From Salinibacillus aidingensis (GTDB lineage Bacteria > Bacillota > Bacilli > Bacillales > Alkalibacillaceae): a stretch of 64,000 nt of DNA. The notes under the pieces were generated by a model. It was not told where the DNA came from and ran no database searches. It worked only from the letters and a program-made list of their open reading frames with translations. The position numbers were made by a program, and so were the translations under genes. Numbering within the stretch: the stretch's first letter is position 1; every line of letters begins with the position of its first letter. Shown one piece after another: positions 16,824 to 25,806 of this stretch. Location: positions 62,001 through 126,000 of the forward strand of contig NZ_BAAADO010000004.1 in NCBI RefSeq assembly GCF_039522525.1. Direction: 5' to 3'.

Positions 16824-17864
16824 ATGCGAAAGCGAGTTCGGGAGCTGGATGTAAAGATAGGGACCCTTCACCCTGGAGAGCGAAATATGATTTCTGATGT
16901 TCCGGGTGTAATGGTGGGCCATGTGACCAAGTGTGAGGATCTGGACAATGAGACCTGCATCAGGACAGGCGTGACAGCCGTATTGCCTCATCAGGGGAAT
17001 TTGTTTCAGGAAAAAGTACCAGCTGCATCGTTTGTCTTGAACGGTTTCGGGAAAACTGCCGGCCTTGTGCAGGTGGAGGAGCTGGGAACCATCGAATCTC
17101 CCATTATGCTTACCAATACGTTTCAGGTGGGAACCGTGTGGCAGGGGACCCTTTCCTATATGCTGGGGCAGAATCCGGATGTAGGGGATACAACAGGTTC
17201 ACTGAACGTGGTTGTCGGGGAATGCAATGATATGTACTTAAACGATGCAAGAGTTCAACGTCTGACAAATAACGATGCCGTCCAAGCCATTGAGGCTGCA
17301 GAAACCGACATTGAAGAGGGCGCGGTCGGAGCAGGAACAGGGATGATGTGCTACCAGTATAAAGGAGGGGTTGGGACTTCATCCAGAAAAGTAAAGGATG
17401 GATATACCATTGGCGCGCTTGTGGTCAGTAATTTCGGAAAAAGGGAGGAATTAGAAGCGGCAAGGTATCAAAAAGCGGAGATGGATGAATCCGGCATTCC
17501 TGATGGTTCGATTATGATGATTGTGGCGACGAATGCCCCCGTTTCCGATCGTCAGCTAAAACGTATCGCCAGGCGGGCACCGATCGGACTGGCCCGTACC
17601 GGAAGCCGGGTACACCATGGAAGTGGAGATGTTGTGATTGCTTTTTCCAATGCCTATACCATTCCACATAATGATCAGGGAGACTATTTGGAAAAGCAGA
17701 TGCTGATCAGGGATGATTCGCAGGTGATGAATGAGCTTTTTCAAGGGGTGGAGGAAGCAACAGAAGAGGCCATTTTAAACTCTTTAACCAAAGCTCAAAC
17801 CATGGAGGGCAGAAAGGGAAGAGTTGCCGAGGGGATTCCTTATTCTCTGTTCCAACGCCAATAA
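16824..17864 (+). CDS. P1/S58 (DmpA-type) aminopeptidase
   Basis: A 346-residue Ntn-fold hydrolase related to DmpA. Members cleave themselves into two chains and release N-terminal residues, some with unusual D- or beta-amino-acid specificity; this gene's substrate is unknown. Recognisable blocks: SDVPGVMVGHVT, RTGVTAVLPH, VLNGFGKTAGLVQVEELG, GECNDMYLND, GAVGAGTGMMCYQYKGGVGTSSR around the expected self-cleavage site, and IVVATNAP/GRTGS-like segments. GTSSR carries the probable nucleophile Ser. Start at ATG 16824 behind AAAAGGGGG. Confidence 0.88.
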   Translation: MRKRVRELDVKIGTLHPGERNMISDVPGVMVGHVTKCEDLDNETCIRTGVTAVLPHQGNLFQEKVPAASFVLNGFGKTAGLVQVEELGTIESPIMLTNTFQVGTVWQGTLSYMLGQNPDVGDTTGSLNVVVGECNDMYLNDARVQRLTNNDAVQAIEAAETDIEEGAVGAGTGMMCYQYKGGVGTSSRKVKDGYTIGALVVSNFGKREELEAARYQKAEMDESGIPDGSIMMIVATNAPVSDRQLKRIARRAPIGLARTGSRVHHGSGDVVIAFSNAYTIPHNDQGDYLEKQMLIRDDSQVMNELFQGVEEATEEAILNSLTKAQTMEGRKGRVAEGIPYSLFQRQ

Positions 17865-17975
17865 AGTTTGACTCCATCGAGATACATATGAAAAAGGACA
17901 TTATCATTCTTCTTTTGGATAAACTACGGAGTGTGGATGCAATCATACTTAACTCCAGAAGGAAAGGATGATTAT

Positions 17976-19592
17976 GTGAACAGAAATCGTCTGATTGATT
18001 GGCCGACTTTTATTGGAGCATTGCTTCTTCTTTTGCTGGTTACTGTTCCGTTAATGATATGGCCTGAAAAAGGCGAGGATATTGTACTGAAAGCCAATGA
18101 ATATATTACAACCAACTTTGGTGTTCTGTACTTATTGGTCGGTTTAGGGATCTTCTTTTTCCTGCTGGTGGTAGCCTTCAGCAAAAATGGCTGGGTAAAA
18201 CTGGGGGAAAAAGAAGAAAAACCGGAATTTGGGAACTTTTCCTGGGCAGCCATGCTGTTTTGTGCAGGAATTGGCTCAAGTATTTTATATTGGGGAACGA
18301 TTGAATGGGCGTATTACCTGCAGGGCCCACCCTTTGGAATTGAAGCCGGATCACAAGACGCCATTCGCTGGGCAGCCACCTATGGAATTTTCCATTGGGG
18401 ACCGATCGCCTGGGCCATCTATACGCTGCCGGCACTGCCTATGGCTTATTTTTATTATGTACGGAAGAAGCCGGTGTTAAAGGTTAGTGAGGCTTGCCGC
18501 CCTCTCATCGGTCGGGCCGCAGATGGAATGATTGGTACAGTTATTGATGTTCTTTTTATGTTCGGACTGTTAGGTGGGGCTGGCACAACCCTTGCCCTTG
18601 GAACGCCAATGATTGCACAGGGAATTCATGTACTGACTGGTCTTGAGATTAATATGATTCTTCAAACCGCTATACTCTTAATCTGTACGACCATTTTTGC
18701 AATCAGTTCTTATACGGGCTTAAGAAAAGGGATCAAATACTTGAGTGATGTCAATTTATGGCTGGCGATCTTTTTGCTGGCTTTTACGTTGTTGTTTGGT
18801 CCAACGCTATTTATCCTGGAAACTACAACAAATAGTATAGGTTTGCTCTTAGATAATTTTTTCCATATGAGCACCTGGACAGAGCCTTTTCAGAATATAG
18901 GAGAATTTGAACAAACGGGTTTCCCGGAAGCCTGGACGGTTTTCTATTGGGCATGGTGGCTTGTGTATGCTCCGTTTGTAGGGCTTTTTGTAGCTAAAAT
19001 TTCCCGGGGACGAACCGTAAGACAAATGGTACTGGGAACGATGATTTATGGAACCCTCGGCAGTGTTTTGTTCTTTGGGATCATGGGAAACTTTGGTTTG
19101 TACATGCAGCTAACCGGTGAATTTGATGTGCTACAGGTTTTAAACAACCAGGGAGCACCTGCTGCTATCATCAGTATCGTAAATCAGTTACCTATGGCAG
19201 GCTTCATGATTTTTATTTTCACCGTTCTGGCTATTATTTTCTTAGCGACGACGTTTGACTCCAGTTCGTACATTCTCGCTTCTGTTGTACAGACAGAGGT
19301 TGACGATGAGCCTATTCGCTGGAATCGTATGTTTTGGGCCTTTGGATTATCCTTTATGCCGTTAATTCTGATGTACCTGGGTGGATTATCTACACTGCAA
19401 ACCGCAAGTATTGTCGGCGGCTTTCCACTGCTTATTATTTTGACGATGCTGGGCTGGTCGTTTATGAAAGCGTCGAATGGTGACATTAAAGCATCAGAAA
19501 ATTACAAACCGAAAACCATTAACCTGGATCCGAAAAAGATCAGGGACCGGTTGAGGAGAAGGAAAAAGAGAGAGAAGAAGAAGGATGAGTAG
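17976..19592 (+). CDS. BCCT-family osmolyte (betaine/choline/carnitine) transporter
   Basis: A 538-residue transporter with 12 membrane helices, expected to import glycine betaine or a related trimethylammonium compound with sodium. The BCCT signature is clear in FYWAWWLVYAPFVGLFVAKISRGRTVR, together with GIGSSILYWGTIEWAYY and ATTFDSSSYILASVVQ. The C-terminus is strongly basic (RRRKKREKKK), as in osmosensing BCCT members. GTG 17976 is preferred because GAAAGGATG precedes it and helix 1 follows directly; in-frame starts lie at 17931 and 17937. Close to OpuD, but substrate not provable here. Confidence 0.9.
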   Translation: MNRNRLIDWPTFIGALLLLLLVTVPLMIWPEKGEDIVLKANEYITTNFGVLYLLVGLGIFFFLLVVAFSKNGWVKLGEKEEKPEFGNFSWAAMLFCAGIGSSILYWGTIEWAYYLQGPPFGIEAGSQDAIRWAATYGIFHWGPIAWAIYTLPALPMAYFYYVRKKPVLKVSEACRPLIGRAADGMIGTVIDVLFMFGLLGGAGTTLALGTPMIAQGIHVLTGLEINMILQTAILLICTTIFAISSYTGLRKGIKYLSDVNLWLAIFLLAFTLLFGPTLFILETTTNSIGLLLDNFFHMSTWTEPFQNIGEFEQTGFPEAWTVFYWAWWLVYAPFVGLFVAKISRGRTVRQMVLGTMIYGTLGSVLFFGIMGNFGLYMQLTGEFDVLQVLNNQGAPAAIISIVNQLPMAGFMIFIFTVLAIIFLATTFDSSSYILASVVQTEVDDEPIRWNRMFWAFGLSFMPLILMYLGGLSTLQTASIVGGFPLLIILTMLGWSFMKASNGDIKASENYKPKTINLDPKKIRDRLRRRKKREKKKDE

Positions 19593-19649
19593 GGTATTTC
19601 GGCAGGGGATACTGACTGCAGCAAACGCTAAATCATAAGAGTTTGCAGG

Positions 19650-19683
19650 ATATGCCCGGGTTCAATCCGGGCATTTTTTATTT
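19650..19683 (+). terminator. Terminator of the BCCT gene
   Basis: ATGCCCGG and CCGGGCAT pair across TTCAAT and are followed by TTTTTTATT. Confidence 0.8.
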
Positions 19684-19843
19684 ATTTTGATTATTGATAT
19701 GAAGGACATATTCCTTGAGTCGCTGGAATGTTATGTCTTTCATCTGCGCCTATCGCGCCGTTCCCCTTTTCTACTTTTCAGAAAACTAGTAAAATAGTAG
19801 AGGATATCTCAAAAGACTACATACCACAGAAGGGGAATATGAG

Positions 19844-20419
19844 ATGAACAAAGCCAAACTGATTGTATCACTAACAGCCGTTGTTATCTTTTTCGCTGCG
19901 TTTCAGGTGAATACGAAAGGGTACTTACTATTTGCTCCCCCATTAATCGAACAGGAAGTCATTGATCAGCGCTTTGAACTTCAGAAATACCAAATGGGAA
20001 ATATTGAGGAGATGAATGTGAGTAAAAAAGAAATAAAAACGAGTATTATTGACAGCATCCTGGCCCAAAAAGCATTGGCGGAAAAAGCAAAAGAAGAAAA
20101 TTTGGAAGTTCATGAAAAAGAGCTTGAGAAGCGGATGGAGCGGGCAATGGAGCAAGCCAGGGAATATAAGGATGAAAAATATGGAATTGGAGATTACCTT
20201 GAGACGAAAGATCTGACTATTGAAGAATATTTTAATCAGCATGTAAAGGAGCAAATAAGGGCTCAGCTGTTAGTGGATAAACTGCATGAAAAATGGATGG
20301 AGGAGACAGAAGATACTGGTGCATTCAGCGGCATAGAAAAGAAGAGACGGGAAATTATTGAAAGCTTTGAGCAGGAACATCAGGAGGAAATTCAGGAAAT
20401 TAAAGAAGAGAATTTGTAG
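19844..20419 (+). CDS. SurA-N-like membrane-anchored chaperone domain protein
   Basis: A 191-residue protein with an N-terminal anchor (about 6-24) and a charged helical body resembling the SurA/PrsA N-terminal chaperone domain (IDSILAQKALAEKAKEENLEV, then EYFNQHVKEQIRAQLLVDKL). No parvulin isomerase domain follows, so it is shorter than PrsA or SurA. It may hold or fold exported proteins at the outer face of the membrane (inference). Start at ATG 19844 behind AGAAGGGGAA. Confidence 0.65.
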   Translation: MNKAKLIVSLTAVVIFFAAFQVNTKGYLLFAPPLIEQEVIDQRFELQKYQMGNIEEMNVSKKEIKTSIIDSILAQKALAEKAKEENLEVHEKELEKRMERAMEQAREYKDEKYGIGDYLETKDLTIEEYFNQHVKEQIRAQLLVDKLHEKWMEETEDTGAFSGIEKKRREIIESFEQEHQEEIQEIKEENL

Positions 20420-20474
20420 AAGAAAATACAATTTAAATAAAAATATATTCGATAGGTCGAAAGGAGTGTGATTA

Positions 20475-20966
20475 ATGTCAGCCAATAGTAATATTTCTGT
20501 TACTCTCGATTTTTACAAAGAAGAGTATAAGTCTAAATTAGGTGACTATCACTTATCCGAAGAGCAAAGCACATATGCCCCCGTACCTTTTGAAGCACTT
20601 TTAAAATGTGAAGAAGACCGTACAAGATACCCTATTGTAATCCTGTATAATGGGGTGCCAGCAGGCTTTTTTGTTCTACATGGTTGGGAAGGAGTAAAGG
20701 CTTATAGCACGAACAAAGATGCAATTTTATTAAGGGGATATTCGGTTAATTCAATGTTTCAAGGTAAAGGGATTGCTAAAGGATCACTGATAGTATTAGA
20801 CTCTTTTGTGAAAAGAGAATTCCCAAGTAAAAACGAGATTATATTAGCAGCTAATCATAAAAATAAAATTGCACAACACGTATATAAAAGTAGTGGCTTT
20901 GTAGATAAGGGTGTAAGAGTTATGGGACGAAAAGGAGAGTTATTTATTTTACATAAAGATCTTTAA
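20475..20966 (+). CDS. GNAT-family N-acetyltransferase
   Basis: A 163-residue acetyltransferase. The acetyl-CoA site lies in SVNSMFQGKGIAKGSLIVLDSFV (about 93-115), and the last alpha-beta unit is NHKNKIAQHVYKSSGFVDKGVRVMGRKGE. Substrate unknown. ATG 20475 follows GAAAGGAGTG. The gene is more AT-rich than its neighbours upstream and is followed by an AACGGGTGC-type motif, so it may be an acquired cassette. Confidence 0.85.
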   Translation: MSANSNISVTLDFYKEEYKSKLGDYHLSEEQSTYAPVPFEALLKCEEDRTRYPIVILYNGVPAGFFVLHGWEGVKAYSTNKDAILLRGYSVNSMFQGKGIAKGSLIVLDSFVKREFPSKNEIILAANHKNKIAQHVYKSSGFVDKGVRVMGRKGELFILHKDL

Positions 20967-20978
20967 TACATATTTCAA

Positions 20979-21005
20979 CAAACGGGGGCGAATGCTGTAC
21001 AAGGG
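20979..21005 (+). repeat. AACGGGTGC-type motif, copy 3
   Basis: CAAACGGGGGCGAATGCTGT lies 12 bases after the acetyltransferase stop; a less clear relative (CAAACGGCGACGCGCAAATG) follows the next gene near 21569. Confidence 0.45.
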
Positions 21006-21097
21006 TATTCGCTCTTATCTGTTTAAGGCAGAACAGTGGAATAACATGAAACACTCCTTCAATAAAATTGTCTAAACGATGGGAGGGATAGGTACAT

Positions 21098-21547
21098 ATG
21101 AGACCAACAAAGATTTTATTTGTTTTAATAATTATAGTGTTAATGGCAGGTTGTCAGAATACAGAAAACTTACCAAATACAAATCAGAAAGAAGATAACA
21201 TTCCAAATTACAATCCTTCATCTGAAGATATTGTAGATATGCACGGAGACATTGAAAATATAGATAGATTTAAGAAGTTTATAAACAATGTTGAGGCAGG
21301 ACAGAAGGATAGTATTAGAGTAATCAGATATACAACAGAAGGTGACCCAGTGCTTCGTAACCTTGAATATGATGGTGAAGCTATCATATCAACATCTGAC
21401 ACACGAAGGGATAAATATGGGAAGGGGAGTATAAATACTGCAACTTGTGAATCAATTGAAGTGAATGAAACTACAGAAAGAACGGATTACTTACTTGATG
21501 ATTGTGAAAATATTATAGATCATACGATTTTAGTGATCTGGAAATAG
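21098..21547 (+). CDS. DUF4362-like lipoprotein
   Basis: A 149-residue lipoprotein with a signal peptide ending in the lipobox LMAGC, so it is anchored to the outer face of the membrane through Cys 19. The body matches what I recall of DUF4362: DMHGDIENIDRFKKFINNV, IRVIRYTTEGDPVLRNLEYDG and the TATCESIEV segment with two late Cys. Function unknown. Start at ATG 21098 behind GGGAGGGATAGG. Confidence 0.75.
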   Translation: MRPTKILFVLIIIVLMAGCQNTENLPNTNQKEDNIPNYNPSSEDIVDMHGDIENIDRFKKFINNVEAGQKDSIRVIRYTTEGDPVLRNLEYDGEAIISTSDTRRDKYGKGSINTATCESIEVNETTERTDYLLDDCENIIDHTILVIWK

Positions 21548-21713
21548 CAAATAACTTTTTGTTCTACAAACGGCGACGCGCAAATGTTCAAAATAATTGT
21601 CACCAATGTAAAACGAAATGAAAGCAGTAGAGGTGAAAATTGTACACACAGGGAAATAGTTATTGTGCTAACGCGGCCAAGAGTTGAACAAGGGCTAATA
21701 AGAGGGGGAAATA

Positions 21714-22256
21714 ATGTTGACAGGGAGAAAAATCATTTCTATATCACTTATGGTCAGTTTAATAATATCATTGTGGTTTAATGTATCATATTATCAACAA
21801 CAACAGCAGGTTCATGAATGGAAAGAAATAACCTACAATCAGTTTGTTTCAAAAATTTACTCGGGTGGTCAATTATTAGGTTTCCAAACATCTTGGTACA
21901 ACAAAGAAAGAGCATCTTTAGAAATTGGTGAAGCTGCAATGGCTCTCTATCAGTGGTATATATACAGTGATAAAACGGAGACCGAAACAGCTCCACATGT
22001 AGAGGAAATTGCGAAATATTTAAGTTATGTTGCTTATATTTTGGTGAATCCTAATGGTCAGTTTGAAGGTGATGATTCCGAGAGTGAGGAATATGTTAAA
22101 AACATTGCCAACGTGCTCTATAAAGAATTAGGTGAAAATGGTGTCATTGGTGATATAACTGATGAAAAAGAAGAAAAAATCTTTCATAAATTATATGAGC
22201 TTATTCCAGAGTCAAAAGTAGAAGGAACAGAAAGTCGAATTGATTTTTTCTTTTAA
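21714..22256 (+). CDS. Hypothetical membrane-anchored protein
   Basis: A 180-residue protein with one N-terminal anchor (about 7-25) and a mostly acidic extracellular part. I recognise no family. ATG 21714 follows AGAGGGGGAAATA. It lies in an AT-rich run of small accessory genes. Confidence 0.55.
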   Translation: MLTGRKIISISLMVSLIISLWFNVSYYQQQQQVHEWKEITYNQFVSKIYSGGQLLGFQTSWYNKERASLEIGEAAMALYQWYIYSDKTETETAPHVEEIAKYLSYVAYILVNPNGQFEGDDSESEEYVKNIANVLYKELGENGVIGDITDEKEEKIFHKLYELIPESKVEGTESRIDFFF

Positions 22257-22373
22257 TTGTATAATTCTATCTCATTTATTGATTTTAATGGCTTATTTGG
22301 TCCATATAATCAACCCTCTAAAAGTGACTTTGCTATCTTGATCACTAAGCGAATTGAAGTAGCTGTAGGTTTA

Positions 22374-22532
22374 CACGCATTAACTTGCCGTAATACCCCC
22401 ACTGTTTGCAGTCACGCTTTACCACGTATTAACAATCTGTAATCCCTTTGTACTGATGAGGAAACAGCTTGAAAAAACCTGATAAGTCTCGCAAACAAAC
22501 AGTGATCTCCACTGTTTGAAGTCTCGCTTTAT
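22374..22532 (+). repeat. Foldable element, copy E (degenerate, partly duplicated)
   Basis: Two left-end-like starts (ACGCATTAACTTGCCGTAAT at 22375 and ACGTATTAACAATCTGTAAT at 22423) lead to the right end GAAGTCTCGCTTTAT, a diverged form of GAAGTTTCACTTTAT. Otherwise no gene is seen between 22257 and 22552. Confidence 0.5.
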
Positions 22533-22552
22533 TTACGAAAGGAGCTTTTATT

Positions 22553-22876
22553 TTGCTTGTATTTTTAAGTTTTATACTAATTATCCTCTCTGTTATATTT
22601 TTTCTATTGGGATATATGTACTTAAATAATAAAGCTGAAGGCCTGATTATGTGGAGTTTTACGGGAAAGGTTGAAAAAGTGAATGACAAAGAAGGCTATA
22701 AAAGACAACAAGGAAAGCATTCAATCCTAATTGGATTCATTTTCTTTTTTATACCAGTTTCTTTATATCTGGTTGAAAATTTGAATATAAATCCAAAATC
22801 ACTTTACCTTTGGCTTATTGTTTTAGCTGGTGCGACGATTTTAAATGCGGTGCAGGAAAGAAAGTTTTTCAAATAA
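22553..22876 (+). CDS. Small membrane protein with three helices
   Basis: A 107-residue protein with TTG start and GAAAGGAG ribosome site. Hydrophobic helices lie near 2-24, 60-78 and 84-99, separated by a lysine-rich loop (KVEKVNDKEGYKRQQGKH). This resembles small uncharacterised Bacillaceae membrane proteins, but I cannot name the family. The ribosome site begins just after the right end of repeat copy E. Confidence 0.55.
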   Translation: MLVFLSFILIILSVIFFLLGYMYLNNKAEGLIMWSFTGKVEKVNDKEGYKRQQGKHSILIGFIFFFIPVSLYLVENLNINPKSLYLWLIVLAGATILNAVQERKFFK

Positions 22877-22929
22877 AAACAACATACTTAAGGGGGAAGA
22901 ACCCCCTATTGAGCTCTCACTTCAGCTAT

Positions 22930-23676
22930 TCAGCTTCGGTTCATTCCTTTACTTCTTACAAAATCAGTAACATCCTCGCGTTTAGGTTTGGATAATTTGC
23001 GGTGGATTTGTCCGGTAAAGGTGTCTGTTCGGCTGTTTTCGCTTCGGCTTTGATAGTAATTGTTTAAATGCTCATCAAATTGGTCTATTTGTTCTTCAAT
23101 CGCAGTATCATCGGCATACTGGTTTTCAAAGTAAACGGCATCCAATGGCAGTCTTGGTTTCTTTTCCGGCTCATGATCGGGGTGACCAAAGGCCATGCCA
23201 AAGAGCGGAATGACATAGTCAGGAAGGCCAAGCAGCTCGCTTACTTTTGCAATGTCATTTCGTAAGCTTCCCAAGTAGCAGATTCCCAGACCCATGCTTT
23301 CGGCAGCAATGGCCGCATTTTGTGCAGCAAGCGCCGCATCAACCGTGGCAACAATAAAGTGCTCGGTATTTTGCAGATTTTCACTCATTTTTTCTTTAAG
23401 CTCCTCATCAGACTGTAGCTGGGCCCTGTGGAAATCTGCGCAAAAGACCATGAGATGGGCATTTTCCCGTACATAAAACTGTCCGGACACATTGGATAGT
23501 TCCTGCTTTATATGGGCATCGGTCACTCCAATGATGCTATAGGCCTGATAGTAGCTGGAGGTAGAGGCCTGCTGTGCCGATTTTACGATGGTACGGATTT
23601 GTTCATCAGATAATGGCTGGTCCTTGAATTGACGGATGGATCTGTGGTTTAAAAGGGTTTCAATCGTTTCGTTCAT
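22930..23676 (-). CDS. NfrA-type NADPH-dependent FMN oxidoreductase (nitroreductase)
   Basis: A 248-residue flavoenzyme of the nitroreductase fold, with the FMN-binding start LNHRSIRQFKDQPL, the QQASTSSYYQAYSIIGV block, and AAESMGLGICYLGSLRND. Relatives reduce FMN, nitro-compounds or quinones with NADPH. The start MNETIETLLNHRS at 23676 fits the family and AGGAGAG lies upstream; an in-frame start at 23694 overlaps that site. It begins 24 bases after the lipoprotein gene, so the two may form an operon. Confidence 0.88.
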   Translation of the reverse strand: MNETIETLLNHRSIRQFKDQPLSDEQIRTIVKSAQQASTSSYYQAYSIIGVTDAHIKQELSNVSGQFYVRENAHLMVFCADFHRAQLQSDEELKEKMSENLQNTEHFIVATVDAALAAQNAAIAAESMGLGICYLGSLRNDIAKVSELLGLPDYVIPLFGMAFGHPDHEPEKKPRLPLDAVYFENQYADDTAIEEQIDQFDEHLNNYYQSRSENSRTDTFTGQIHRKLSKPKREDVTDFVRSKGMNRS

Positions 23677-23700
23677 GGTTTTCTCTCCTCTCAATCTTCC

Positions 23701-24399
23701 TTAAGTGACTTCAAAAAGAATAAATTCTTCTCCTAAATTGTGAGAACTGTTTTCAAGGTTAACGTGCGAAGGGACTCGGACCTTTATGGTGTCGCTATCT
23801 GCCCATTCCATAGCCTCAATAGGGTTATTGTAGTTTAATACTTCTTCCGTTAAATCCTCATTTTGTAAGGAAAGCAGTTTATGCTCCGTTAAATCGACCA
23901 CCTGGATGTCATGTGTTTTAGTCTCTTTTTGGCCCCGCTCAAAGAAAAGCATGATTTTTTCCTGATCCGGCGATAACTGATAGGATACAAAAGCAGCTAA
24001 ATCGGTTAAGGGGACCGTGTTTTCCTCTTCTCCTTTTTGAATAAGGAGGTAGGAGCAGCTCCTTTTATCCTCCTGACAGGCATAGGACATCATGTATAAA
24101 CCACCAGCTTCATCCGTCAGATGGCGCGCCTTAAAGGATTGAGCCATCTCCTCAGGCTGTTTTCCGGATGCTGCAATGTAGCGTCCAAGTAAGGGCGCAT
24201 TCTCCAGATGAATGGTGACGGAATCCTCAGTGTCCGTAACAGGGATGGACAGCGTTTCGGGTAAAGCTTCTTCTTTATTCTCCGTTTCTTGTGTTACTTC
24301 TTCCTTATCGGTTGTTTCCTTGACCTGACTCTCGTTGTTATCCTCTGAGCATCCAATGAAAATCAGTGCCATCGATAGGAAAAGCAGCCATTTTTTCAT
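23701..24399 (-). CDS. Hypothetical lipoprotein
   Basis: A 232-residue protein with signal peptide and lipobox (IFIGC, Cys 17), an acidic Glu/Thr-rich linker (about 18-50), and a soluble domain. No family recognised. ATG 24399 follows GGTGG on the minus strand. It is probably the first gene of a two-gene unit with the nitroreductase. Confidence 0.65.
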   Translation of the reverse strand: MKKWLLFLSMALIFIGCSEDNNESQVKETTDKEEVTQETENKEEALPETLSIPVTDTEDSVTIHLENAPLLGRYIAASGKQPEEMAQSFKARHLTDEAGGLYMMSYACQEDKRSCSYLLIQKGEEENTVPLTDLAAFVSYQLSPDQEKIMLFFERGQKETKTHDIQVVDLTEHKLLSLQNEDLTEEVLNYNNPIEAMEWADSDTIKVRVPSHVNLENSSHNLGEEFILFEVT

Positions 24400-24607
24400 G
24401 TTTCCACCTCAATTATGTACGCCTCTTGATTACCCAACTCCTTTTATTATATAGAAACATCCGATTTTTTTAAAATCCTGTGACTTTGCCGTGGGAGGTT
24501 TAACAGGTGCCAAAAGCATCACAATATTGTTTGTTCAGAAAAACTGGGCGTAATTATTCACCTGCCATACGTTTCGGCCATATTTTAATAGCAGGCAGGT
24601 GATACGT

Positions 24608-24784
24608 GTGAAGTATATTCATATCCTCCATATTTTTCTTCATCTGATACTGGTTGGGGTCATGGCTCTGCACTTTTTTAATAGGATTAATGATGTCATT
24701 GCAGCGTTTATCGTTATCCCCATTTTCGTATATTTTGTCATTCTGTTTGCATGGTTAAATAAACCCAACTCCAAAGATCCCTGA
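24608..24784 (+). CDS. Small two-helix membrane protein (58 aa)
   Basis: GTG start (24608) with GGCAGGTG upstream; an in-frame GTG at 24599 is the alternative. Two hydrophobic helices (about 4-22 and 30-48) end in the polar tail NKPNSKDP. Function unknown. It is convergent with ku and shares its terminator palindrome. Confidence 0.55.
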   Translation: MKYIHILHIFLHLILVGVMALHFFNRINDVIAAFIVIPIFVYFVILFAWLNKPNSKDP

Positions 24785-24795
24785 CCACGCTTTAC

Positions 24796-24845
24796 CGCTT
24801 TAAAGGATGTGGGGACAGTCCCCACATCCTTTAAAGCGCTTTTTT
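24796..24845. terminator. Bidirectional terminator, 21-base perfect palindrome
   Basis: Arms at 24796-24816 and 24818-24838 are perfectly complementary with one base between; both centre on GTGGGGAC/GTCCCCAC. T-runs lie beyond the right arm. The ku stop codon (24831-24833) lies inside the right arm. Confidence 0.7.
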
Positions 24846-25667
24846 CTTCTTGGCTGTGGTTTTTTTCTTGGGCTTGGATTTGTTTCCTTTCTGGGAGCGT
24901 TCGAGGGAGGCTTCGAGGGCTTCCATGAGGTCGGTAACGTTATCCGGCTTTTCGGTTTTCTTTTCTTTCGCTGTTGTGACCTCATCATTCTCCTTTTTCG
25001 CCTCAATTAAATCCATTAATGCAGTCCGGTATTCATCAGTGTATTTCTCCGGTTCAAATTCAGTGGTCAGTTCATCAATGAGCATTTTGGCTGTGTTCAA
25101 TTCCTTTTCGCCCAGGTCCGTCTCTGCAGGAACATTTGGAACCTGATCCACCGCGCGTACTTCATCCGGATAATGGATGGTTTCCATAACTATCGTATTT
25201 TCATATACCCTTACAATCGCGAGCTGTTCCTTGGAGCGGATCATGATCTTGGCAATTCCGATTTTACCAGTATCTTTAAGGGATTGCCTTAGAAGAGCAT
25301 ATGCCTTACCGCCACCTTCATTGGGCGACAGATAGTAACTCTTTTCAAAATAGATCGGATCGATTTCTTCCAGCTGTACAAAATCAACGATCTCAACAGC
25401 TTTATCATCCTGCTCCTTTTTTAGATTCTCCAGGTCCTCATCATCGAGAACGACAAACTTATTTTTGGCATATTCATACCCTTTCACAATATCATCATTG
25501 GAAACTTCTTTATCACAAACCGGACAGACCTTCTCATATTTAATGGGGCTTTCACATTCTTTATGCAAATTGCGAAGGCGGATATCTTTGTTTTCTGTTG
25601 CAGCGTGCAATTTTACCGGAATATTCACCAGGCCAAAGCTGATGGTACCCTTCCACATCGTATGCAC
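24831..25667 (-). CDS. ku: Ku, non-homologous end-joining DNA-binding protein
   Basis: A 278-residue bacterial Ku. It forms a homodimer ring on broken DNA ends and recruits LigD. The start MHTMWKGTISFGLVNIPVKL, then VCPVCDKEV, YYLSPNEGG and KTEFE-like core segments match the family; the Lys-rich tail (about 255-278, KPKKKTTAKKKK) is the usual DNA-binding extension. GTG 25667 follows AAAGGAG. It is divergent from ligD with about 140 bases between, the common arrangement in Bacillus, where the pair acts in spores. Confidence 0.96.
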   Translation of the reverse strand: MHTMWKGTISFGLVNIPVKLHAATENKDIRLRNLHKECESPIKYEKVCPVCDKEVSNDDIVKGYEYAKNKFVVLDDEDLENLKKEQDDKAVEIVDFVQLEEIDPIYFEKSYYLSPNEGGGKAYALLRQSLKDTGKIGIAKIMIRSKEQLAIVRVYENTIVMETIHYPDEVRAVDQVPNVPAETDLGEKELNTAKMLIDELTTEFEPEKYTDEYRTALMDLIEAKKENDEVTTAKEKKTEKPDNVTDLMEALEASLERSQKGNKSKPKKKTTAKKKKAL

Positions 25668-25806
25668 GTTTCATCAACTCCTTTTCTTCTTAGCATTCAT
25701 CGGAAGAAACGCTTTTATCCTGCCTGCAAAAAAGATAAACATGTATAAAATGGTCGTTTTCCCCAATTCTAAGGATGGATAAAGTACAGGTAAAGGAGCC
25801 ATCATC

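Noticed and set aside
25465..25782. Plus-strand frame of 105 codons inside and beyond ku
   Set aside because: Antisense shadow of the well-supported ku gene.
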